Shown: positions 52,793 to 62,429 of the stretch, piece by piece | Numbering within the stretch: position 1 is the first letter of the stretch | Layout of the letters: every line of letters starts with the position of its first letter | Assembly: GCA_040791665.1 (NCBI GenBank) | Contig: JBFNNX010000026.1 | Coordinates: 1 to 64,000 of the forward strand | Length of the DNA: 64,000 nt | Direction of reading: 5' to 3' | Source: Thiodiazotropha sp040791665 | GTDB taxonomy: Bacteria; Pseudomonadota; Gammaproteobacteria; Chromatiales; Chromatiaceae | Notes under the pieces: generated by a model | The model's input: only the letters and a program-made list of their open reading frames with translations | The model's database searches: none | Told to the model about the DNA's origin: nothing | Translations under genes and position numbers: made by a program

Positions 52793-55702
52793 TCATGGCT
52801 TTTCCGGGAGAGGAGCTGCGGTTGTTGATTGGGGTGTGGTTTCGATGTTTGCACCATCTGCTTCCGACATTGCAGGTATTGCTTGTTTTTCCTGTGAATC
52901 AGCAGGCGAAGCAGTTTCCGTTTCATCGTTTGTACCGCAGGCAGCCGTATCGACAGCGGCAGAAGCGGTGCCACATTCAGATTTCTCGGTGTTTTCCGGA
53001 TTCTCTCCCTCGATTTCGTCCATTGATTGATTCTTTGAATCTTCTTTAGGAGCTTGCAGGCCGAGTCTATTCAGCAAAGTGTCGCTGTCATAATTGCGTA
53101 GTGTCAAATCGAATATTTTGAGCGATGAGCCGGTACCTTGTCCATCATCGGATCGACTATTCTTCGAGTCCCGTTTCAGAGATCCTTGTGTGCCCGATAA
53201 ACCGGAAGACAGGCCGCTTTCGCCGCTGCTTGGCGCAGAGTGGATTGAGACGAAGGGCAGGGCGTCATCATCTATTATTCTGACAATGGCAGCAGAAGGA
53301 GCTGTAATGGCGGCATTGGCGCTTGCGTCGGAAAGCAGCAGAGTAAAACTGCTCTCTTCCTCGTACAGACCGTCATTAATGATTTCAATCGATAGCGTTC
53401 GACGTGTCACGCCGGCTGAAAAAGTCAGTGAGCCGCTGGTGTCACGGTAGTCCTCACCCTTTATGGCAGATCCGTCGATCGTTCTGTATTTGACAGATGC
53501 GCTAGCCTCGGAATCACCCGATCGAACCACTGTCAATGAGATTTTATTGACCGATTCATTGACGTCATAGCTGACCGCATCGAGAAAGATCGATACCGTC
53601 TCTTTATCCGGGTCATCATCGAGTATGGTGACAGTGGTGGAAGCAGGTTCTGTTATTGATGCTTCTTCGCTGACGGATGTGAGGAGTATCTGAAATGTCT
53701 CGTTGCCTTCATGCAGGTTGTCATCAATCAATTCTATGTGTATTTCCTTTTGCGTCTCTCCCGTATGGAAGTGAATCGTCTCGGTATCTGCAATATAATC
53801 AATATCGGCTTCGGCGCTTTTCGCCAGCAGCTGATACTCCACGTCAATACTACCGGTACTCCCTTCCGTGCGTATCACATCGATGATCGCTTGCTGCTTC
53901 GATTCGTTGACGGCATAGGCGACGGCACTAAATGAAATTGCACCAGCGCCGTCATTGTCCAGAATAATGACCTCGGCCTCCGCCTCTTCTCCAAGGGTGG
54001 CATTGCCGTCCACGTTTGATAATGCAAGGTAGAAGGATTCATTCTCTTCATCCAATTCATCGTCATGGATGGATACTTCGAAACTGCGTAGAGTCTCCCC
54101 GTCGTTGAATTGCAGCGTACCCTTGCTGATCGAGTAGTCACGGCCCTGCTTCGCCTCATCTTCAATGGTGGTGTAATCGACGCTGACCACTCCTTTGATC
54201 CCGCCCGACCGCCTGACGGTGACTATCAGTTTCTGCGTATCCTCATCTACGGAATAGAGCGATTCATTGAACTCGATCAGGCTGTTTTCATCGGATGCGA
54301 AATTACTCTGAAGGAGCGCATGAGCCGCAGCCACGTCCAGCAGGCCATAGCCGAAGTTGTCATCTGTACCTGCCTCGCCCAGATCGACAGCGGAGTCATA
54401 GAGTACTGTTTCGATCTGGGAAAGTGTCGCATCGGGAAAAGCACTTTTAAGCAGTGTCATGGCCCCGGTTACATGGGGTGCGGAGAAAGAGGTACCGGAA
54501 ACGATGTTATATGCGTTGGGTAGCAGGTCTGTGGTAAAGATCAGACTGCCGGGCGCCACCAGCTTGGGAAAAACACCGCCGTCGCAGGCCCCTGGTCCGC
54601 GGCTGCTGAGCAGTTCTATCTCGTTAATCTGATCAACCGAACCGACGGAGAGCGCGCCTGGATCGTTGGCGGGACTGATGCTGGACTCAGCGGATGGACC
54701 GAAGTTGCCGGCGGAAAATATAACCCCGATACCCGCCTCCCGCAGGAGCTGGATATCTTCACTGAATTCCTGGAAACACTCATTGATGGTGGTGGAAAAG
54801 CCCCATGAGTTATTGACCAGATCGGGTGCGTCATCGGTCAATGGGTCACCGTCCGGATCGAGTAACCACTGGAATGACTCGTGGATCGCACTCAGTGTTG
54901 ATTCATTGGCGTTATCGAAGATCTTTGCCGCAATCCACTTCGCCTCAGGGGCCATGCCGATTTGATAACCGCTTTCATCGCCGCCCAGTATGATGCCCAA
55001 CGCCTGAGTGCCATGGCCCACCACGTCGGTGGGTAGCTCATTCTGCTGATAGGGATCGAACCAGCTGTTTGTCCCGCCACGCCATTTGTCGATCAGATCC
55101 GGGTGGTTGAGCTCGACGCCGGAATCCATGATGGCGACAGTGACGCCCTCGCCATTGATGCCCTGTTGCCAGAGCTGTTCGGTGTTTATGTTGATGAGAT
55201 TCCACAGCGGATCTGTGGTCAAGCCATCGATCCTGTCTTCACTCATGGTCAATTGCATATCGACCGTGATGCGCTCCACCTCGGGCATGGCCGCTATCTC
55301 ATCCACTAGATCCGCCGGCAGATCGAGAGCGACCGCGTTGACGGCCCAAAGTGACTTCAGACGTGTTTTCACGCCGTGGTCACGCAAGGTTTTGACAAGC
55401 TTTGCCTTAGGTTTGGCAAGTTGCTGTTTGAGACCGGTCAACAGCCTTCGGCGAAATTGCTTTTTTTGCCTCGAGTGTGACTTGGACAATACCGGTTCGT
55501 ATTGATGTTGTTTGCTAATTAAACCGCGAATATCATTGATATTAAATTCTTTTTTGAACTTTATAATGATCGGTATTTTTGATGTGTGGTCAACCTGTGC
55601 GACCAGTTTATCCACATCAGCGGTTAATCCCGCCGCACCATTCAGCACGGGCAGATAGAACAGCCCCGCCCAGATTACGGCAGTGATAAATCGCTTTAGC
55701 AT
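52793..55702 (-). CDS. Secreted S8 subtilisin-like protease with Calx-beta repeats
   Basis: 969 aa. Signal peptide (ITAVIWAGLFYLPVLNGAAG), propeptide to about residue 160, and a peptidase S8 domain with Asp193 (VAIMDSGVELNHPDL), His230 (VVGHGTQALG), oxyanion Asn333 (SAGNFGP) and Ser405 (SGTSFSAPHVTG). Three Calx-beta repeats follow (about residues 480-820; GAISFSAVAYAVNES), then a Ser/Glu-rich, low-complexity tail of about 130 residues. It is convergent with the sensor kinase and divergent from gspD. It is a probable type II secretion substrate that may mature or degrade surface proteins; target unknown. The tail has no GlyGly-CTERM. Confidence 0.92.
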   Translation of the reverse strand: MLKRFITAVIWAGLFYLPVLNGAAGLTADVDKLVAQVDHTSKIPIIIKFKKEFNINDIRGLISKQHQYEPVLSKSHSRQKKQFRRRLLTGLKQQLAKPKAKLVKTLRDHGVKTRLKSLWAVNAVALDLPADLVDEIAAMPEVERITVDMQLTMSEDRIDGLTTDPLWNLININTEQLWQQGINGEGVTVAIMDSGVELNHPDLIDKWRGGTNSWFDPYQQNELPTDVVGHGTQALGIILGGDESGYQIGMAPEAKWIAAKIFDNANESTLSAIHESFQWLLDPDGDPLTDDAPDLVNNSWGFSTTINECFQEFSEDIQLLREAGIGVIFSAGNFGPSAESSISPANDPGALSVGSVDQINEIELLSSRGPGACDGGVFPKLVAPGSLIFTTDLLPNAYNIVSGTSFSAPHVTGAMTLLKSAFPDATLSQIETVLYDSAVDLGEAGTDDNFGYGLLDVAAAHALLQSNFASDENSLIEFNESLYSVDEDTQKLIVTVRRSGGIKGVVSVDYTTIEDEAKQGRDYSISKGTLQFNDGETLRSFEVSIHDDELDEENESFYLALSNVDGNATLGEEAEAEVIILDNDGAGAISFSAVAYAVNESKQQAIIDVIRTEGSTGSIDVEYQLLAKSAEADIDYIADTETIHFHTGETQKEIHIELIDDNLHEGNETFQILLTSVSEEASITEPASTTVTILDDDPDKETVSIFLDAVSYDVNESVNKISLTVVRSGDSEASASVKYRTIDGSAIKGEDYRDTSGSLTFSAGVTRRTLSIEIINDGLYEEESSFTLLLSDASANAAITAPSAAIVRIIDDDALPFVSIHSAPSSGESGLSSGLSGTQGSLKRDSKNSRSDDGQGTGSSLKIFDLTLRNYDSDTLLNRLGLQAPKEDSKNQSMDEIEGENPENTEKSECGTASAAVDTAACGTNDETETASPADSQEKQAIPAMSEADGANIETTPQSTTAAPLPEKP

Positions 55703-56209
55703 CGTTGTCTGGCGCCTGATGATGCGTTTAATTCCCCAGTATGGGAAATGATGGGTAAAAAGTGAATAAAATCATCTGATTATCAACTATATTCTTTAAA
55801 ACCTCATACTTTAATGCGTGTTACTACTACCTGTTGATGAGGTATGTTACTACCATGATTGAACGGTTGAGGCAGTTAAGTCCTAATTGGCATTCTTGAT
55901 AAAAACGAAGATCCGGCGCAATTCAGCATATTGAAAGAAGTCTGATGTAGCCGCTATAGGATTGATTATCCTATTTATTTATCAGGTAGTTCGCACCATT
56001 ATGGTGTGATCCCCGGGGATGGTGATAGAGACAGTAGATCCCATGGTAGGGTTATTGTGCATAAAAGGTATGGAATCACCCCATCGATAAATACATCGTC
56101 CCATCAATCTCATTATTCGGGCAAATCTGCTGTGATTGTATGAAACCATATTCAGCCTTACGTGCGTCGGATTGGGATATGGAAGTTTTGTGGAATTACT
56201 GGAAATCAC
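55703..56209. other. Divergent intergenic region between protease and gspD
   Basis: 507 bp, AT-rich near 55770-55850, with no supported gene on either strand. It should contain promoters for both the protease and the gsp operon. A palindromic run around 56005-56020 (GATCCCCGGGGATGG) is the only local symmetry I noticed. Confidence 0.4.
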
Positions 56210-58438
56210 ATGAGCAAGAGTGAACACAATTTGCTGATTCGGCTATTGCCAATGGTATTCTCAATACTGTTGGTATCATGCGCACAGCAACCTGAAATCA
56301 ATCAAACTTCCGATAGTGGCGGTGTCATAGCTCCCTATCCGCCGGAGAGACCGCCAGTCACTGTTTCTGGGGGTGACGATGAACAGGAGTTGGTGCTCTC
56401 ACAGCAGACTGTAAAGGAACCCGAATTTTTTGTTCGCGAGGGAAGCGGCAAGTTCATTAACCCTGGACAGACAGGGAAAAAAACAACCCAACCTGCCCGT
56501 GGCGATATTACCCTCAACTTCGAGGGAGTGGATCTGCGTGAAGTGGTTAAGGTGATTTTCGAGGAGATACTGCGGGAAAACTACCTGATCGATGACAAGG
56601 TACAGGGCCAGGTAACCATTCATACGACCTACCCGGTCAGTACCGATGCGGTATTGCCGATTCTTGAGACCATTCTGCAGATGAACGGTGCCGTGATGGT
56701 GCGTAACGGTGCCCTCTATAAGATTCTGCCTGCGGCTGATCTGAAGAGCATGGCCCTGAAACCCTCGGTTGGTCAGGGTAAGGCGAAGATGAAAGCGGGT
56801 CAGGGTGTACAGATCGTACCACTGAGGTACATCACAGCCGTTGAAATGAAGAAGGTTTTGGAAAGCTTTGCCTCCCAGGCAGAGCAGATTCGGGTGGACA
56901 AAGGCAGGAATCTGTTAATCCTTACGGGCTCCTATCAACAGATCAACAATCTGTTGCAGACCATCGAAATGTTTGATGTGGATTGGCTCAGTGGTATGTC
57001 ATTTGCGCTGATACCGCTGAAGGCCACTGACGCCAAAACCATTACCGAAGAACTCAAGCATCTGGTTGGGGATGGCGATGGATCGCCATTGGCGGGGATG
57101 ATCAAGCTGATTCCCATCGATCGCCTGAATGCGGTCATGGTGATCAGCCAGCAGCCCAGATATATCAAGGATGTGCGCAGGTTGATCAGCCAGTTCGACC
57201 AGGGCAGCGATAAATCTCCCGACCGCCGGCTTTACGTCTATCACTTGAAAAACGGAAAAGCGGAGAATATCGCCGCTATCCTGCAGAATATATTCGGTAA
57301 TGAGGTATCTGCACCTTCCACTAGCGGCGGTTTGAGCAGCAGTGACCCTCTATTGCGCTCAAATGTCCGTTCCCCGACGGCAACCGGGATAGATTTGAAA
57401 AACAGCAATGCTGACAGCGAAGCCGTGCTCACCAAGGATCAGCCTGCAGCAGCCGCGGCAGTGGTCGCGAGCGCCGGTATGCCAAGGCAGGCGCCGGAAG
57501 GTCGATCTGATGCCACCGCGACCATCATCGCAGATCCTGATAACAATGCCATCCTGGTGATGGCGAGCCCGAAGGATTATCAGAAAATCAAGGCGACTAT
57601 CAGCCGCTTGGATGTTTCGCCCAAGCAGGTGCTTATCGAAGCGACCATCGCCGAGGTGCAGTTGAGCGACAACCTGAGTTATGGCGTGCGTTGGTTCTTT
57701 AACGGTTCCACCGGAAGCGGTCGCCCTTATAAGGGTGCGTTGGGGAATCTTCCCGGGGATGTTTCGGGTGGTGACGGCTTTTCGCTGGGGCTGTTCAACA
57801 GCGCCAACGACCTGAAGGTTTTCTTCGATATTCTGGAAAACGAATCTTCTGTTAAATTTCTTTCCGCACCCCAGATCATGGTTATCGACAATCAGACGGC
57901 AAGCTTCCGAGTGGGCGACCAGATACCCATCGTGACCCGTTCGTCGCAGAGTACCACCGATCCCGATGCACCGATCGTGTCAGAGGTGCAGTTCCGTGAT
58001 ACGGGTACACTGTTGCAGGTCACGCCACGCATCAATGAAGGGGGCATGGTGACCCTGGAGATAAGCCAGGAGGTCAGTACCCCAGGTACCGCCCCGGCTA
58101 TCGGCGGCGGTGGCAATGTCTCCATTTCACAGCGCACCATAGAGAGCACCGTCATCGTACACGATGGCCAGACAGTGGTACTGGGCGGTTTGATTCGCGA
58201 AAGCAGCTCAGGTGGCAAAACGGGGATACCCGGTTTGATGCATCTTCCCATCGTCGGCAACCTCTTCGGCAGCACCACCAAGGATGTGAGCCGTACCGAG
58301 TTGATCGTGACATTGACGCCAAAGGTGGTACGGAACCCGCAAGAGGCCTACGATATATCTCAGGAACTGCGAGAAAAGATACGCGACGCCACACTGTTTC
58401 ATGATGACTTTCAGCGGCGTCGGGCATCCAGCAAATAA
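56210..58438 (+). CDS. gspD: Type II secretion secretin GspD
   Basis: 742 aa. From the ATG at 56210 it has a lipoprotein signal peptide ending LLVSC (Cys24), a Pro-rich linker, the N0 domain (ITLNFEGVDLREVVKVIFEE), N1-N3 domains (VPLRYITAVEMKKVLESF; LYVYHLKNGKAENIAAILQ) and the secretin barrel (FLSAPQIMVIDNQTASFRVG; VVLGGLIRESSSGGKTGIPG). It forms the outer membrane channel of the type II secretion system. A frame starting at 56162 is open but adds a non-signal leader. No gspC lies upstream. Confidence 0.95.
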   Translation: MSKSEHNLLIRLLPMVFSILLVSCAQQPEINQTSDSGGVIAPYPPERPPVTVSGGDDEQELVLSQQTVKEPEFFVREGSGKFINPGQTGKKTTQPARGDITLNFEGVDLREVVKVIFEEILRENYLIDDKVQGQVTIHTTYPVSTDAVLPILETILQMNGAVMVRNGALYKILPAADLKSMALKPSVGQGKAKMKAGQGVQIVPLRYITAVEMKKVLESFASQAEQIRVDKGRNLLILTGSYQQINNLLQTIEMFDVDWLSGMSFALIPLKATDAKTITEELKHLVGDGDGSPLAGMIKLIPIDRLNAVMVISQQPRYIKDVRRLISQFDQGSDKSPDRRLYVYHLKNGKAENIAAILQNIFGNEVSAPSTSGGLSSSDPLLRSNVRSPTATGIDLKNSNADSEAVLTKDQPAAAAAVVASAGMPRQAPEGRSDATATIIADPDNNAILVMASPKDYQKIKATISRLDVSPKQVLIEATIAEVQLSDNLSYGVRWFFNGSTGSGRPYKGALGNLPGDVSGGDGFSLGLFNSANDLKVFFDILENESSVKFLSAPQIMVIDNQTASFRVGDQIPIVTRSSQSTTDPDAPIVSEVQFRDTGTLLQVTPRINEGGMVTLEISQEVSTPGTAPAIGGGGNVSISQRTIESTVIVHDGQTVVLGGLIRESSSGGKTGIPGLMHLPIVGNLFGSTTKDVSRTELIVTLTPKVVRNPQEAYDISQELREKIRDATLFHDDFQRRRASSK

Positions 58439-58443
58439 TCGAC

Positions 58444-58478
58444 TTAGGGCCGATTGGATTAGTGTTAACAGGCCCTAG
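58444..58478 (+). repeat. Remnant of the MITE-like element between gspD and gspE
   Basis: TTAGGGCC, matching the first 8 bases of the element's left end, is joined directly to the right terminal repeat (ATTGGATTAGTGTTAACAGG then CCCTA, 58453-58477). It looks like an excision or deletion scar of the element at 2279-2549. It lies 5 bp after the gspD stop inside an operon. Confidence 0.65.
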
Positions 58479-58564
58479 AACTGGTGACTCGTGCTTTGTC
58501 GAGTGATATTGCATTTCGGCATTATCCGTAGGCGCATAGAGTCCGCCCAGCTACCTGAGAGGTC

Positions 58565-60316
58565 ATGCGTGTGAGACAGGAGATTAGCCAGCTAGCCAAG
58601 GAGAGTCTCTCTTCTGAGGATGATACAGGTGCACTCAGCTATATGGAGTACCCGCTGTGCGTCTCCCTGGTGGAGGGTGGGCGACTCAGCACAGCCGATG
58701 CCGAACGCGCGGTTCGCCTTAGAGAGAACCGGCAAAGTGACCGATCGATCGGCACCATTCTGTTACAGCTGGGTCTGATTTCGGACCGGGATCTTGCCAT
58801 AACCCTCGCGACACTCTGCGGTGTGCCGGTTATCGAGAAAAAAGCCTATCCCGATCTTTCCCATATCAGCGAGAATATCTCTTCCAATTTCCTCAAGCAG
58901 CACCGCCTGGTTGTGTATGAGGAGCAGCCGGATCATCTGGTGGCGATCATGGTCGATCCCACCGACCGTTATGTCATCGATGCGCTGGAACTGATCAGCG
59001 GCAAACAGATCAGGTTGGCAATTGGCATCGCCTCGGAGATCGATGAGGTGATCCAGACCCTGTTCAGTGAAATGCTCAAGGAGGAGAGTGGGGATAATGA
59101 GGCAGGCATGGCGCATCAGCTGCTGCTGGATGATGTCGAGCAGCTCAAGGAACTGGCCAGCGAAGCGCCTGTCATCAAGATGGTCAACCAGATCATCCAA
59201 CGGGCGGTCTCCACAAAGGCATCGGATATCCATATCGAGCCGTTTGAAAACAGCCTGAAGATACGCTACCGCGTCGATGGACTGTTGCGGGAAACCGAAA
59301 CGCCCACTGTCGATCTGGCGCCGGCATTGATTTCGCGCATTAAAATCATGGCCAATCTCAATATCGCGGAACGCCGTCTGCCGCAGGATGGGCGCTTCAA
59401 GGTCAGGATGCACGGTTCCACTCTCGATATGCGTGTCTCGACAGTACCGACGCTGCATGGCGAGAGCATGGTGCTCAGATTGCTGCAACGGGACCATGTC
59501 AATCTCGACTTTGCCAGTCTCGGTTTTGACAGCACGATAGAGAAACGGCTCTTGGAGATACTGGATCGACCCCATGGCATTGTAGTGGTGACCGGGCCAA
59601 CCGGTAGCGGTAAGACGACTTCACTCTACGCCGCGCTCAATTATCTCAATCGGCCGGAGCGAAAGATCCTGACCGTCGAGGATCCCGTGGAATACAACAT
59701 CGAAGGTGTCAATCAGATTCAGGTCAAGCCGAACATAGGTCTGGATTTCAGTTCGGCGCTCCGCTCCATTGTGCGGCAGGACCCGGACATCATCATGATT
59801 GGCGAGATTCGTGATCAGGAGACCGCTCAGATCGCGGTTCAGTCGGCCCTCACCGGTCATCTGGTACTCTCCTCGCTACATACCAACGATGCTGCCGGCA
59901 GTATCACAAGGTTCCTCGACATGGGTATTGAGGCGTTCCTACTGACCTCAACGGTAAATGCCGTGGTAGCCCAACGTCTGGTTAGAAACCTCTGTCCCGA
60001 TTGCAAGGCACCCTACGATCCACCGCCTGAGGTGGCGACACGTTTCGAACCTTTTCCCGGCAACGCCACGCTGTATCAGGCAGTAGGCTGTGAACACTGC
60101 AGCGGTAGCGGCTATCGTGGACGTAGCGCGATAATTGAAATGATCGAGCTGACGGAGGGATTGCGCTCACTGATACTGCAGGGCGGGGATAAGAATGTAC
60201 TGGCCGAATGCGCAAGACGCGAGGGTGCCCGTACCATGTATGATGACGGCGTGCAAAAAGTGATGCGGGGTATCACCACCCTTGAAGAGGTGCTACGAGT
60301 CACTCAGGAGAGCTGA
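58565..60316 (+). CDS. gspE: Type II secretion ATPase GspE
   Basis: 583 aa. N-terminal T2SSE domain (GTILLQLGLISDRDLAITLA), the central DIHIEPFENSLKIRYRVDG region, Walker A GPTGSGKTTSLYA near residue 344, Asp box and Walker B (DPDIIMIGEIRDQETA), His box (HLVLSSLHTNDA), and the zinc-binding CPDCKAPYD ... CEHCSGSGYRGR. It powers pseudopilus assembly from the cytoplasm. ATG 58565 with GAGAGG upstream. It is 126 bp from gspD, a gap made partly of the repeat scar. Confidence 0.96.
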   Translation: MRVRQEISQLAKESLSSEDDTGALSYMEYPLCVSLVEGGRLSTADAERAVRLRENRQSDRSIGTILLQLGLISDRDLAITLATLCGVPVIEKKAYPDLSHISENISSNFLKQHRLVVYEEQPDHLVAIMVDPTDRYVIDALELISGKQIRLAIGIASEIDEVIQTLFSEMLKEESGDNEAGMAHQLLLDDVEQLKELASEAPVIKMVNQIIQRAVSTKASDIHIEPFENSLKIRYRVDGLLRETETPTVDLAPALISRIKIMANLNIAERRLPQDGRFKVRMHGSTLDMRVSTVPTLHGESMVLRLLQRDHVNLDFASLGFDSTIEKRLLEILDRPHGIVVVTGPTGSGKTTSLYAALNYLNRPERKILTVEDPVEYNIEGVNQIQVKPNIGLDFSSALRSIVRQDPDIIMIGEIRDQETAQIAVQSALTGHLVLSSLHTNDAAGSITRFLDMGIEAFLLTSTVNAVVAQRLVRNLCPDCKAPYDPPPEVATRFEPFPGNATLYQAVGCEHCSGSGYRGRSAIIEMIELTEGLRSLILQGGDKNVLAECARREGARTMYDDGVQKVMRGITTLEEVLRVTQES

Positions 60317-60318
60317 GC

Positions 60319-61539
60319 ATGGCCTCGTTCCTATATAAGGCTGTCGATACGGACGGTAAGGTGGTGGAGGGAGAACTGCAGGCAGTCAGCCGCGATCACG
60401 CAGTCAACCAGATCCACCTCCAAGGACAGGTGCCGATCCGTGTCGAAGCGAATCAGCAGAAGGGCGGACGTTCGGCGCACAGAAGTTTTCAGCGCAAATC
60501 CGTCTCTGCTGAGCAGATTGCATCATTTACCCGGGAATTGGCGACATTGCTGAAGTCGGGACAACCCCTTGATGGCGCACTTTCGATCCTTGTTTCCATC
60601 GCAGGCGAGGATTCCCTCTTTAGCCAGCATCTGACCAGTATCCGGGATAGCCTGAAGAGCGGCAACTCGTTTGCCGACGCTCTGGCAAAAGAGGAAGGGC
60701 TGTTCAATAATTTCTATGTGCAGATGGTAAGGGCTGGGGAGTCCGGCGGTGCATTGGAGAGTGTCCTCGCCAGGTTGGCGCTCCATCTGGAACGTGCCAA
60801 GGAGGTACGCAGTTCACTGATATCGGCGTTGATCTATCCGGCGATCCTGCTGTTTGTCGCGATTACCTCGATTCTGATCCTGCTGACCTATGTGATTCCC
60901 CAGTTCAGCGAACTGTTCAGTGACATGGGACAGGCACTACCCATGTCGACACGCATCACCATGGGCATTGCCGGATTTCTGCAGGATTACGGTTGGGTGC
61001 TGGCCCTGGCGGTGATATTGCTGATCTTCTATTTCAAGTGGCAGATGAGCCGCAAGGCGAGCGCCAAGCGATGGCATGCCAGACTGCTTGTGTTTCCCGT
61101 TATAGGACCCATCATCAGGCAAGTTGAAGCGGCGCGCTTCTGCCGGACCCTCGGAACCTTGCTTGAGAATGGCGTGCCATTGCTCAGATCCGTGGCCATT
61201 GTGAAAGATACCATCGGCAATCATGTTATTGCCGATGGCATGGATCAGGTCGTAACCCATCTGAAATCTGGGCGAAGGTTGGCCGATCCGCTGACAGAGT
61301 ATGCCCAGTTCCCGCCATTCGCCTTGCAGATGATCCGGGTGGGTGAGGAGTCGGGACAGTTGGAACCGATGTTGATGCAGACAGCCGAGATCCTTGACCA
61401 GGAGACACAAACCCTGATCAAGCGTGCATTGAGTCTGGTGGAGCCGGTGATGATTCTGGTGCTAGGCCTGATCATCGCGGGTGTGGTGATGTCGATCCTG
61501 GTCGCAATCCTGGGTGTGAATTCGCTGGTTGCGCTATGA
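60319..61539 (+). CDS. gspF: Type II secretion inner membrane protein GspF
   Basis: 406 aa with two T2SSF domains (residues about 70-190 and 270-395) and three helices (ALIYPAILLFVAITSILILL, VLALAVILLIFYF, VEPVMILVLGLIIAGVVMSI). It is the platform protein between GspE and the pseudopilins. It starts 2 bp after gspE. Confidence 0.96.
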   Translation: MASFLYKAVDTDGKVVEGELQAVSRDHAVNQIHLQGQVPIRVEANQQKGGRSAHRSFQRKSVSAEQIASFTRELATLLKSGQPLDGALSILVSIAGEDSLFSQHLTSIRDSLKSGNSFADALAKEEGLFNNFYVQMVRAGESGGALESVLARLALHLERAKEVRSSLISALIYPAILLFVAITSILILLTYVIPQFSELFSDMGQALPMSTRITMGIAGFLQDYGWVLALAVILLIFYFKWQMSRKASAKRWHARLLVFPVIGPIIRQVEAARFCRTLGTLLENGVPLLRSVAIVKDTIGNHVIADGMDQVVTHLKSGRRLADPLTEYAQFPPFALQMIRVGEESGQLEPMLMQTAEILDQETQTLIKRALSLVEPVMILVLGLIIAGVVMSILVAILGVNSLVAL

Positions 61540-61546
61540 GGGACCG

Positions 61547-62050
61547 ATGAACGTAAAACTCAGTGACAAGCGGACATCTAAAGGTTTTACCCTGATCGAA
61601 GTGATGTTGACACTTGTGGTATTGGCTCTGCTGGTCAGCCTCACTCCACCGCTGTTCGAGAAGGCATTCCCCTCATTGAAACTCAAGGCGGCGACAAGGG
61701 ATCTGGCCCAGGAGATCCGCTATATTCAACAGACCGCAATTCTCACCGGCGTGCCTTCGAAGGTGCGGTTCGATATAGATAACAACGCCTACCAAAGCGA
61801 TCACGTCAACAGTGGCGAAGTAAGGCACCTGCCTGAAGGATTGCAATTTACCCTATACAAATCCGCCACAACGACATTGGGTGAACCTGTTCTGGTATTT
61901 GAGTTCTTTCCGGATGGCAGCTCGACTGGAGGTATTTTGATTCTCGATAACGGCGGACAGCGCTTTGCCATTGCTGTGGACTGGCTGACAAGCCGTGTCC
62001 GGGTCTTAGATCCCGAAGAGCTTAAAGCGAATGCCCCATACCAAGTCTGA
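61547..62050 (+). CDS. gspH: Minor pseudopilin GspH
   Basis: 167 aa with the prepilin cleavage and helix motif KGFTLIEVMLTLVVLALL near residue 13 and a beta-rich GspH-type body ending with FFPDGSSTGGILIL. It lacks the GspG signature (VPNLLGRADEAK-type start of the body and calcium site), so it is H rather than the major pseudopilin G. ATG 61547 with GAGGG 5 bp upstream. It overlaps gspI by 20 bp. Confidence 0.88.
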   Translation: MNVKLSDKRTSKGFTLIEVMLTLVVLALLVSLTPPLFEKAFPSLKLKAATRDLAQEIRYIQQTAILTGVPSKVRFDIDNNAYQSDHVNSGEVRHLPEGLQFTLYKSATTTLGEPVLVFEFFPDGSSTGGILILDNGGQRFAIAVDWLTSRVRVLDPEELKANAPYQV

Positions 62051-62429
62051 AGGCATGTCGCTGATCGAGGTGCTGGTGGCGTTTGTCATTCTCAGCATGA
62101 CCATGAGTGTGATTCTCAGGATCAATGCCACAACCCTGCGTAACCACCAGGTTACGACCGACTATCTCAAGGCTGTCCGGATCGCCGAATCAAGGCTTGA
62201 TCAAATGGCTGTCGATCGAATCAACAGCAACCTGAATGAACGGGGGAGTGAACAGGGAGGTTTCAGATGGCACTATCAGCGGCAGCCCTACAGCGGCTGG
62301 TCAGTTGAGAAAAAACTGGCGGTGCCTCTGCTGCCAGTTGAAGAGATGCTGACAATCCAATGGGAGGCGCCCGGTGGTGAAAGAAGGCTCACATTTTCAC
62401 GTATAGGTCTTGTCCATGGCAAACCCTAA
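62031..62429 (+). CDS. gspI: Minor pseudopilin GspI
   Basis: 132 aa with the type IV prepilin motif EGMSLIEVLVAFVILSMTM and the GspI-type body (LKAVRIAESRLDQMA; GGFRWHYQRQPYSG). It nucleates the pseudopilus tip with GspJ and GspK. It overlaps gspH and gspJ. Confidence 0.92.
   Translation: MPHTKSEGMSLIEVLVAFVILSMTMSVILRINATTLRNHQVTTDYLKAVRIAESRLDQMAVDRINSNLNERGSEQGGFRWHYQRQPYSGWSVEKKLAVPLLPVEEMLTIQWEAPGGERRLTFSRIGLVHGKP

Noticed and set aside
55982..56227. 81-codon minus-strand frame overlapping the gspD start
   Set aside because: It overlaps the signal peptide region of gspD and has no features of its own.
58763..59575. 270-codon minus-strand frame antisense to gspE
   Set aside because: gspE is unambiguous on the plus strand and the antisense product resembles nothing.
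61547..62050. Calling this pseudopilin GspG
   Set aside because: The body has the GspH-type beta-rich sequence with FFPDGSSTGG and lacks GspG features.
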